A DNA stretch of 64,000 bases. It comes from Rhizophagus clarus (Eukaryota; Glomeromycota; Glomeromycetes; Glomerales; Glomeraceae). The notes under the pieces were generated by a model. The model worked only from the letters and a program-made list of their open reading frames with translations, was not told the DNA's origin and searched no databases. The stretch covers positions 1,364,001 to 1,428,000 of the forward strand of contig BLAL01000197.1 in NCBI GenBank assembly GCA_015698045.1. Direction: 5' to 3'. Below, piece after piece: positions 21,312 to 31,440 of the stretch; within the stretch, counting starts at the first letter, position 1, and every line of letters begins with the position of its first letter. The translations under genes and the position numbers were made by a program.

Positions 21312-24300
21312 ATGGCTTATAACAATAATAAAGGTAAAAGCATGTAACATGATTATTTGGAATTATTCAAAATTTTTTTAAAACAAACTTGCCAATGTAA
21401 TAAATTAGTTTCAAGTAGCACCAAGGAAAATAAAGGTAAAACATACTACACTTAATTATTAAACGGAAGTTATTTGTAATAATTTAAATATTATTATATT
21501 TTATACAAACATTCATATGCGATTTAAATAAATAATAATGGTTTTGTTGTTATCTTGTATAACTTTAATAATTAACAATACTACAGTTGGTAAGATTTAG
21601 TCATTTTATTTTTACTTTATTTATATACTATTAAGATGACTAAATTTTTTGTTAAATAATAATAATTATATCATAGATGGTAAGCTACAATACTTAATTA
21701 TACTATATTTATTATATACTATTTACATGTTAATTCAAACTAATTATACTCTTTACTTAAATACAAAATTAGATTGTAAGTGGTATTTAATTTACAGCGT
21801 ATGCTTTGTAATAACATTTGTATCTAATTGATTAATAAATAATACTACAGGGTGTAAGTTACATGCTATATATTTCTGTTATTATATGATTTAAGCAACT
21901 AATTTCTTTATTTAAAAAATTATTTGGTAATTTATTTTAGATGGTAAGTAGTATTCTATTATTACATATTTATATAATATTTACATATAATTTAAACTAA
22001 CTAATTTCTTTATTTAAAAAATTATTTGTAATTTATTTTAGATGGTAAGTAGTATTCTATTATTACATATTTATATAATATTTACATATAATTTAAACTA
22101 ACTAATTTCTTTATTTAAAAAATTATTTAATAATATAGGGAGTAAGTTATTTATTTAATTCTATTATTACATATTTATATAATATTTACATATAATTTAA
22201 ACTAACTAATTTCTTTATTTAAAAAATTATTTAATAATATAGTTCGTAAGTTATTTATTTAATTCTATTATTACATATTTATATAATAATATTTACTGTA
22301 CATATAATTTAAACTAACTAATTTCTTTATTTAAAAAATTATTTAATAATATAGGGAGTAAGTTATTTATTTAATTCTATTATTACATATTTATATAATA
22401 TTTACATATAATTTAAACTAACTAATTTCTTTATTTAAAAAATTATTTGGTAATTTATTTTAGATGGTAAGTAGTATTCTATTATTACATATTTATATAA
22501 TATTTACATATAATTTAAACTAACTAATTTCTTTATTTAAAAAATTATTTGGTAATTTATTTTAGATGGTAAGTAGTATTCTATTATTACATATTTATAT
22601 AATATTTACATATAATTTAAACTAACTAATTTCTTTATTTAAAAAATTATTTGGTAATTTATTTTAGATGGTAAGTAGTATTCTATTATTACATATTTAT
22701 ATAATATTTACATATAATTTAAACTAACTAATTTCTTTATTTAAAAAATTATTTAATAATATAGCTCGTAAGTTATTTATTTAATTCTATTATTACATAT
22801 TTATATAATATTTACATGTAATTTAAACTAACTAATTTCTTTATTTAAAAAATTATTTAATAATATAGGGAGTAAGTTATTTATTTAATTCTATTATTAC
22901 ATATTTATATAATATTTACATGTAATTTAAACTAACTAATTTCTTTATTTAAAAAATTATTTAATAATATAGGGAGTAAGTTATTTATTTAATTCTATTA
23001 TTACATATTTATATAATATTTACATATAATTTAAACTAACTAATTTCTTTATTTAAAAAATTATTTGGTAATTTATTTTAGATGGTAAGTAGTATTCTAT
23101 TATTACATATTTATATAATATTTACATATAATTTAAACTAACTAATTTCTTTATTTAAAAAATTATTTGGTAATTTATTTTAGATGGTAAGTAGTATTCT
23201 ATTATTACATATTTATATAATATTTACATATAATTTAAACTAACTAATTTCTTTATTTAAAAAATTATTTAATAATATAGTTCGTAAGTTATTTATTTAA
23301 TTCTATTATTACATATTTATATAATATTTACATATAATTTAAACTAACTAATTTCTTTATTTAAAAATTATTTAATAATATAGTTCGTAAGTTATTTATT
23401 TAATTCTATTATTACATATTTATATAATAATATTTACTGTACATATAATTTAAACTAACTAATTTCTTTATTTAAAAAATTATTTAATAATATAGTTCGT
23501 AAGTTATTTATTTAATTCTATTATTACATATTTATATAATATTTACATATAATTTAAACTAACTAATTTCTTTATTTAAAAAATTATTTAATAATATAGG
23601 TCGTAAGTTATTTATTTAATTCTATTATTACATATTTATATAATATTTACATATAATTTAAACTAACTAATTTCTTTATTTAAAAAATTATTTAATAATA
23701 TAGTTCGTAAGTTATTTATTTAATTCTATTATTACATATTTATATAATAATATTTACTGTACATATAATTTAAACTAACTAATTTCTTTATTTAAAAAAT
23801 TATTTAATAATATAGGGAGTAAGTTATTTATTTAATTCTATTATTACATATTTATATAATATTTACATATAATTTAAACTAACTAATTTCTTTATTTAAA
23901 AAATTATTTAATAATATAGTTCGTAAGTTATTTATTTAATTCTATTATTACATATTTATATAATATTTACATATAATTTAAACTAACTAATTTCTTTATT
24001 TAAAAAATTATTTAATAATATAGTTCGTAAGTTATTTATTTAATTCTATTATTACATATTTATATAATATTTACATATAATTTAAACTAACTAATTTCTT
24101 TATTTAAAAAATTATTTGGTAATTTATTTTAGATGGTAAGTAGTATTCTATTATTACATATTTATATAATATTTACATATAATTTAAACTAACTAATTTC
24201 TTTATTTAAAAAATTATTTAATAATATAGGGAGTAAGTTATTTATTTAATTCTATTATTACATATTTATATAATATTTACATATAATTTAAACTAACTAA

Positions 24301-27300
24301 TTTCTTTATTTAAAAAATTATTTGGTAATTTATTTTAGATGGTAAGTAGTATTCTATTATTACATATTTATATAATATTTACATATAATTTAAACTAACT
24401 AATTTCTTTATTTAAAAAATTATTTAATAATATAGTTCGTAAGTTATTTATTTAATTCTATTATTACATATTTATATAATATTTACATATAATTTAAACT
24501 AACTAATTTCTTTATTTAAAAAATTATTTAATAATATAGCTCGTAAGTTATTTATTTAATTCTATTATTACATATTTATATAATATTTACATATAATTTA
24601 AACTAACTAATTTCTTTATTTAAAAAATTATTTAATAATATAGTTCGTAAGTTATTTATTTAATTCTATTATTACATATTTATATAATATTTACATATAA
24701 TTTAAACTAACTAATTTCTTTATTTAAAAAATTATTTAATAATATAGGGAGTAAGTTATTTATTTAATTCTATTATTACATATTTATATAATATTTACAT
24801 ATAATTTAAACTAACTAATTTCTTTATTTAAAAAATTATTTAATAATATAGGGAGTAAGTTATTTATTTAATTCTATTATTACATATTTATATAATAATA
24901 TTTACTGTACATATAATTTAAACTAACTAATTTCTTTATTTAAAAAATTATTTAATAATATAGTGCGTAAGTTATTTATTTAATTCTATTATTACATATT
25001 TATATAATATTTACATATAATTTAAACTAACTAATTTCTTTATTTAAAAAATTATTTAATAATATAGTTCGTAAGTTATTTATTTAATTCTATTATTACA
25101 TATTTATATAATATTTACATATAATTTAAACTAACTAATTTCTTTATTTAAAAAATTATTTGTAATTTATTTTAGATGGTAAGTCGTATTCTATTATTAC
25201 ATATTTATATAATATTTACATATAATTTAAACTAACTAATTTCTTTATTTAAAAAATTATTTGGTAATTTATTTTAGATGGTAAGTAGTATTCTATTATT
25301 ACATATTTATATAATATTTACATATAATTTAAACTAACTAATTTCTTTATTTAAAAAATTATTTAATAATATAGGGAGTAAGTTATTTATTTAATTCTAT
25401 TATTACATATTTATATAATATTTACATATAATTTAAACTAACTAATTTCTTTATTTAAAAAATTATTTAATAATATAGTTCGTAAGTTATTTATTTAATT
25501 CTATTATTACATATTTATATAATAATATTTACTGTACATATAATTTAAACTAACTAATTTCTTTATTTAAAAAATTATTTAATAATATAGCTCGTAAGTT
25601 ATTTATTTAATTCTATTATTACATATTTATATAATATTTACATATAATTTAAACTAACTAATTTCTTTATTTAAAAAATTATTTGGTAATTTATTTTAGA
25701 TGGTAAGTAGTATTCTATTATTACATATTTATATAATATTTACATATAATTTAAACTAACTAATTTCTTTATTTAAAAAATTATTTAATAATATAGGGAG
25801 TAAGTTATTTATTTAATTCTATTATTACATATTTATATAATATTTACATATAATTTAAACTAACTAATTTCTTTATTTAAAAAATTATTTGGTAATTTAT
25901 TTTAGATGGTAAGTAGTATTCTATTATTACATATTTATATAATATTTACATATAATTTAAACTAACTAATTTCTTTATTTAAAAAATTATTTAATAATAT
26001 AGTTCGTAAGTTATTTATTTAATTCTATTATTACATATTTATATAATATTTACATATAATTTAAACTAACTAATTTCTTTATTTAAAAAATTATTTGTAA
26101 TTTATTTTAGATGGTAAGTCGTATTCTATTATTACATATTTATATAATATTTACATATAATTTAAACTAACTAATTTCTTTATTTAAAAAATTATTTGGT
26201 AATTTACTTTAGATCCTTGTAAGTTATTATTTATCATTATATTTATATAATATTATTTATGGTTTAATTAATCAAATTCAATTTTTATTTAAAAATATTA
26301 TTTGTTGTTTTAGTTGGTAAGTTATAAAATTTAGGCCATATACTATAAATACATTTATGTAAACTAAAATTTATATTTATTAAATTTATTAAATTAAATT
26401 TTAGAGTAAGTCATTATATTACTTTTTTAATTTCTAATTTTAATGTAAATATTAATATGTTTTAATTATTTAAATTATATAGATTTGGAAAAAGTGAAAA
26501 TGCAATTTTAGATAAATTTATTGAAGAAAAACATTTAAAATGGTTTCCTTATAATCAATTTGAAAATGTTGAATATCTTGATAAAGGAGGATTTGGTACT
26601 ATATACAAGGCCATTTGGTTAGAAAGTCGTAGTAAGAAAGAAGTGGCTCTTAAATGTCTTGATAATTTAAATGAAAATAATTTGAACGGAAATTTAGATG
26701 AATTTTTAAATGAAGTATAATAATATAATAATATATTATTTATTTGTAATTTTTATTATAAATTATTTATACTAATATATCTAATTTCAATTTTTTTTTT
26801 ATAGTGGAATTGTCATGAAAAATGCTTATTATCAGACAGTATTATTTATTTATATGGTTTTACAAAAAATCCAAATACTTCAAATTATATGGTAATAATG
26901 GATTATGCAAGTAAAGGTAATTTAAGAAGAAATTTAACAAAAATGGTTGAAAATGATTGGAATCAAAGATTATTGATGTTATATGAAATTATTTCCGGTC
27001 TTAATGAAATACATGAACAAAATCTTATTCATTGTGATCTTCATGATGGTAATATTTTAAGTCATAAAAACAACAAAGTTTTTATTAGTGATTTAGGATT
27101 ATGTCAACCTGTAAAATCATTTTTGAAAAAATATGATATTTATGGTGTTATTCCATTTATGGCACCTGAAGTTTTAAGAGGCAATTTATATACCACAGCT
27201 AGTGATATATATAGTTTTTCCATAATTATGTGGGAATTTACATCTGGAGTTCCACCATTTAATGATAGAGCACATGATCTTCAACTCAGCATAAGTATTT

Positions 27301-27743
27301 GTAAAGGTGAACGTCCTGAAATTATTGAAAGTACTCCACAATGTTATGTGGATTTGATGAAAAAATGTTGGAATGAGGATCCACTAAAAAGGCCATCTGC
27401 TGTAAAAGTGAAAAATATTATTAAAAATTGGATTTTCCGTCCTTATAAAAATGAAATCAATGAGGAATTAAAAAGCAACATCATGGAATTTATAAATGCA
27501 CCAATTGTGCATAATAATTCTACTATTGAACCACATCCACAAGCATATTATACAAGTCGTCTACTGGATTTTACTAGTAAAAAATTGAATGAAATTCTTG
27601 AAAGTGAATGTTTGGATTGTTTAGTTAGTGATACAAAGTTATTGGGTATGTAATATAAACAAAAAAAGTAATTTAAAAATTATCTTATGAAATTGATTAA
27701 TTTATTTATTTGTTATTTAGATATTAAAACAAATGAAAATTAG
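21312..27743 (+). CDS. TKL-like protein kinase with ~46 three-nucleotide microexons in its 5' half (predicted 429 residues, ~53 exons)
   Basis: Proposed exons: 21312-21333 (ATG start), 21409-21435, forty-six 3-nt exons and one 6-nt exon between 21587 and 26316, a 1-nt exon at 26405, then 26483-26714, 26805-27645 and 27721-27743 (TAG). Exon 2 ends in phase 1 (AAAG|GTAAAA). Every microexon keeps that phase without a stop, and the 1-nt exon closes the frame into ...PFEFGKSENAILDKF. The kinase domain is complete: glycine loop GGFGTIYK (100-107), VALK Lys122, HCDLHDGN loop (Asp220, Asn225), DLG (238-240), MAPE (261-264). HCD and DLG variants are usual in the expanded Rhizophagus TKL-like families. 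The N-terminus MAYNNNKVSSSTKENK is followed by the 49 residues the microexons would give. Kinase exons are strongly supported; the microexon splicing is inference from splice signals and phase. Without the 1-nt exon the frame ends ten codons into the next exon. Confidence 0.75.
21587..26405 (+). repeat. Tandem array of ~100-bp intron-like units separated by 3-nt putative microexons
   Basis: Each unit reads GTAAG ... ACTAACTAATTTCTTT ... AG, a fungal-style intron. Between AG and the next GTAAG lie exactly three bases. Starts: TTG 21587, 26314; ATT 21773; GGT 21851; ATG 21677, 21941, 22042, 22464, 22566, 22668, 23082, 23184, 24133, 24339, 25176, 25278, 25700, 25906, 26111; GGA 22139, 22355, 22869, 22973, 23816, 24230, 24748, 24852, 25375, 25797; TTC 22243, 23281, 23384, 23496, 23704, 23920, 24024, 24436, 24644, 25068, 25479, 26003; CTC 22765, 24540, 25591; GTC 23600; TGC 24964; six-base ATCCTT 26213; single A 26405. 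Two unit types exist: type A (acceptor TTTTAG, always ATG) and type B (acceptor TATAG, variable triplet). Spacings are 97 (A to B), 102 (A to A), 104 (B to B) and 109 (B to A). Five type-B introns carry an 8-bp expansion (TAATAATATTTACTG), giving 112. Confidence 0.93.
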
Positions 27744-27749
27744 TTCTTG

Positions 27750-28044
27750 TAAATTACATTTAAGAGAAATTGTTTTTATTTTATTTTTTTTAGAATTGTT
27801 TAAACACTAAAGTTAGAGTAGTAAAATATTTTACAAATTTTTTAGTTTGTAATTTAAATAATTTTTTGTTTTTTAACTTATTTAATATTAAATATATATT
27901 TTCTTTTTTTTTGTTTACCTAAAATTATTTAAACACTAAGATTAGAATAGTAAAATATTTTACAAGTTTTTTTAGTTTGTAATTTAAATAATTCTTTTTT
28001 TTTTATAACTTATCAAATATTCAAATAAATTATATTATTAAATA
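27750..28044. repeat. Two-copy direct repeat downstream of the kinase gene
   Basis: The block around 27793-27905 (TTGTTTAAACACTAAAGTTAGAGTAGTAAAATATTTTAC..., quoted in outline) recurs at about 27925-28030 with few changes: TTTAAACACTAA, AGTAAAATATTTTACAA, TTTAGTTTGTAATTTAAATAATT. Probably a local duplication in the 3' flank; it could fall in the 3' UTR. Confidence 0.75.
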
Positions 28045-28052
28045 TTATTTTC

Positions 28053-28472
28053 TAGAGCTCTGAATTTCCAGTTTGGTCCCATTTTTGGTTCCAATTTGGC
28101 TCTCTGATATAAAATTTTATTGAAAGTGTTTTTCGACCTAAAATTTTTACTAAAAAACATTTCAAGTCATACTTTTAACCAAAAATATTTTCAGTTAAAA
28201 AACACTACCGAAAAAATATTTTTGGTTGAAAAATTAGTTCCAGTTGCATTTTCAGATCAAAAATGGAACTAAAATCATTTTTTTGAAAAATACTTTAAAC
28301 TGAAAACGTTTTCAGATGAAGTTTTTTAACTAAAAAACGTTTTTCAGTTAAAAGATGATTTTGAAAACGTTTTTCAATAAAAATCTTAGTCCAAAAAGCA
28401 TCCAGTAAGAATCCAAGTTCAGAACTGGAAATAGAACTGAAAACAGAACTGAACTGGAAATTCAGAGCTCTA
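28053..28472. mobile_element. 420-bp hAT-type MITE, 310 bp downstream of the kinase gene
   Basis: The inverted ends are TAGAGCTCTGAATTTCCAGT (28053) and ACTGGAAATTCAGAGCTCTA (ending 28472). The exact 8-bp target duplication TTATTTTC flanks it (28045-28052 and 28473-28480). Internal repeats are variants of AAAACGTTTTTCAGTT in both orientations. It encodes nothing. The ends are nearly perfect over 20 bp, which suggests a fairly recent insertion. Confidence 0.92.
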
Positions 28473-28480
28473 TTATTTTC

Positions 28481-28877
28481 TTTAAAATTATAATGTATAT
28501 TTAAATTAAAAAATCTTAATATGATAATATTATTTAACTAGCAATAAAAAATTAATTAAATATAATCTCATAAATTTGACGCCACTTTTAATGTTTTAGA
28601 TTACTTTTTAGAACTGGAATAATTTATGATATTATAGTCATATTTTAAATACAAGAATTTAAATTCAGTTGTATCTATAAGTCATTAATTTCCAAATATT
28701 TAATTTTATAATTTATTTTTGCCTAACTTCTATTTTATTTTTATTTTTATTTTTATTTATAGGTATCAGTTAAAAACCTAATATGACACAAATTTAAGTA
28801 AATTATTTCAGGGGTTATATGCCGATGAAAAACCCATATGATATCTATCGATAATATGGATAAACAGTAATAAATTG
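28481..28877. other. A+T-rich stretch
   Basis: No gene or repeat family recognised beyond TTTTTATTTTTATTT runs near 28730-28755. Confidence 0.5.
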
Positions 28878-29100
28878 TCAGAGTTAAACCAAAATGATAA
28901 ATATCAAATATTGACCAAAATTATAATTATCAGTATTTAACCAAAATGATAAATCTCGAAGGTCAACCAAAATTATAATTATCAGAATTTAACTAAACTG
29001 AAATATTCAGATTGGGTCATCAAATTCGTGACCCAACCTTGGGTCAGGTCATAGTTTGACTGACCTGATTGACCCATTTTAACCCGAAGTTAAAAAAAGA
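28878..29100. repeat. Short tandem repeats and a GGGTCA-rich segment
   Basis: Around 28878-28998 a unit of roughly 60 bp is repeated (CAGAGTTAAACCAAAATGATAA, ATTGACCAAAATTATAATTA, CAGTATTTAACCAAAATGAT). 29010-29085 contains GACCCAACC / GGGTCAGGTC words resembling the subterminal repeats of element B, perhaps a remnant end of that family. Confidence 0.6.
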
Positions 29101-30690
29101 AAATACCGAAGCTAATGATTGTAAAAGAAACATTTCGGCATTTTTTTTTCAGAATTTTATATGAGAAAAGTTTTTCTTAATAGTTAATAAATGCAAAAAA
29201 AAGCTTCAGCTTTTTTTTGCTGATTCAATTTTAATCAATAAAAAATGTTAAGAAACGGCTTTAACGTTTATTTGTTCAGTTATTGAACGCTTAAAAAAAT
29301 GTTAAAACCTGCATTTTAGCATTTTTTTTAATTAGACGCTTTATAAAAATGTTTTTTTAAAGTAAATGCTTTAAAAAAAAACAGTTTTTTAATAAATTTT
29401 AACGCTTAAAAAAAAACGTTTTTTTAAATTCAAACGTATTTCAGCATTTTTTTTAAATTAAACGCTTTTAAAAAACGTTTGTTAAATTAAAAAACGTATT
29501 TTAGCATTTTTTTTAATTAAATGCTTTAAAAAATTAAAATTTAATTAAAAAAAATGCTAAAATGCGGGTTTTAACATTTTTTAAAGCATTTTAATTTAAT
29601 TGTTTTTATTTTAACTCTTTATAAAAACATTTTTTTAATAAATTTAACGCTTAAAAACGTTAAAATGTATTTTAGCATTTTTTTTTAAATTTAACGCTTA
29701 AAAACGTTAAAATGTATTTTAGCATTTTTTTTTAAATTTAACGCTTAAAAATGTTAAAAACCACATTTTAGCATTTTTTTTAATTAAACGCTCTAAAAAA
29801 CATTTTTTTATAAATGCTTAAAAAAAGAAGTTTTTAAATAGGCGTTAAAAAAAAGATAAAACTTAGAATTTAGTATTTTTTTTAATTGTTCGTTTTAAAA
29901 AATTGAAAAAAATATTTTTAAATTAAACGCTTATCATTAAAAACGTTAAAGAATGGTTTTAACATTTTTTTTATTCAGCTACTGAATGCATTAAAAATTT
30001 TTAGCATTTTTTTTATAGGCGTTAAAATAAAAGGTAAAAACTTGTTTTAATATTTTTTTTTAATTAAACGCTTTGAAAAATTAAAAAAAAAACATTTTTA
30101 AATTAAAGCCTAAAAAAAACGATTTTTAAATCAAACACTTAAAAAAAAATGTAATTTAGCATTTTTTTTAATTAAACGCTTTAAAAAAACGTTAACGCTG
30201 TATTTTTTTTATCAAATAATTTAAAAAAAAAAATATGTTTTTTAAATTAAACGCTTTAAAAAATGTATTTTGGCATTTTTTAAATTAAACACTTTAAAAA
30301 ACGTATTTTGGCATTTTTTAAATTAAACACTTTAAAAAACGTATTTTGGCATTTTTTAAATTTTAAAATGTTTTAAAAAACGTATTTTGGCATTATTTAA
30401 ATTAAAAACAAAACGTATTTTAGAGCTTTTTTAAATTAAAAACTTAAAAAAGCAGTGTATTTTTTTAAGTGTTTGACGTGCGTTTAATTTGAAGAAAAAA
30501 AAAGTTTTATAAATTAAGCGCTTTAAAAAATGTATTTTAACAGATCAAATGACATATTTTGCGTTTTTTAAATTAAGCGCTTAAAAAAAATACATTGCCT
30601 TTTTTTAATTAAACACGCTTTTTTTTAAATTAAACGCTTAAAACAATGTTGACGAACGTTTTGACATGCTTTTATTAATTAATTTAATAA
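29100..30690. repeat. 1.6-kb low-complexity array of AACGCTTTAAAAAACG-type words
   Basis: Dozens of degenerate copies of TTAAACGCTTTAAAAAACGT, with insertions such as GTATTTTAGCATTTTTTTTA. Several adjacent 45-50-bp copies near 30250-30400 are almost identical (ACGTATTTTGGCATTTTTTA). Both orientations occur, so single strands could fold. No coding potential. Confidence 0.8.
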
Positions 30691-30784
30691 AACCATTAAC
30701 CCAATTTTTAACTTTATTTTTTGAGAAAGAAAAGATGTTTTGGTATTTTTTAATAAAAATATAATAAATTATTTCTTGTTATAA

Positions 30785-31440
30785 TGATAATAACATTATA
30801 ACAGACAAAATTATTTTGGGTATCCCGTCTGATCCGATCCCTTGTCTATAACCTTCAACATCTAAACCTATCCTTCTAGTATACCAAGTAACGTTGGGCT
30901 CTAACATCCGTGCCCACACGCTCTTACCAATACGGCTTTCACCCCATAAATACATCTTCTACACTTGCTGCTTCAATTTGTTCACTGCACCAGGCAGTTA
31001 ACTCTCTAACCCATACTACAACTTTAAAACCCCTAAATTAGGTCCACCGGTATATATTTCGCATACAACAGAAAAAATATCCTGGGCAAAATTCCTAAAA
31101 TTATTATAATTTTGTGCTAGCGCTAAAGACTTCTTTCCTGGAGTATTCCTAAAAACTCCTCACTACTCTTAGCACGCTTTATATCCTTCCCAAATTCGCC
31201 TCATCAAAAGCGGCTTTCTTCTTCTTTCAACCATCGCCAGTGATATCTTCACCCCATTTCTCAATCAAATCTCCTCGCTCTTTCACTTACTCCAAATTCT
31301 CCTTATGCTCCTTTCTTATAACCATCTACAATATCAAAAAATCTAGCATCTTTCAACTCCAACTTCTTATCCAACATCAACAGATCCCTAGCCTGAATAC
31401 GCAAACTTTAAGAAAAAGGTCAAAAATAGAATTTTAGCCG
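30785..31440 (-). pseudogene. Endogenous geminivirus-like (CRESS-DNA) replication initiator protein, decayed fragment
   Basis: Reading the minus strand from about 31440 downwards, pieces of a Rep-type protein appear in different frames. First is KDARFFDIVDGYKKGA (about 31390-31330), resembling the endonuclease region. Then comes EKWGEDITGDG...KKKAAFDEA (about 31270-31205). Last is the helicase Walker A region, GESRIGKSVWAR (30943-30908), in a 58-codon open run that starts at 30955. Rep of geminiviruses and relatives joins an HUH nicking domain to a superfamily-3 helicase to start rolling-circle replication. Breaks: in-frame stops near 31310, 31235 and 31185, several frame shifts between 31170 and 30960, and no recognisable Walker B or C-terminal part below 30785. 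The region is less A+T-rich than its surroundings, fitting foreign origin. Identity rests on motif resemblance only. Confidence 0.68.

Noticed and set aside
21587..26405. CRISPR-like array
   Set aside because: Repeats are ~100 bp with three-base differences, there are no spacers, the host is eukaryotic, and the units carry intron signals.
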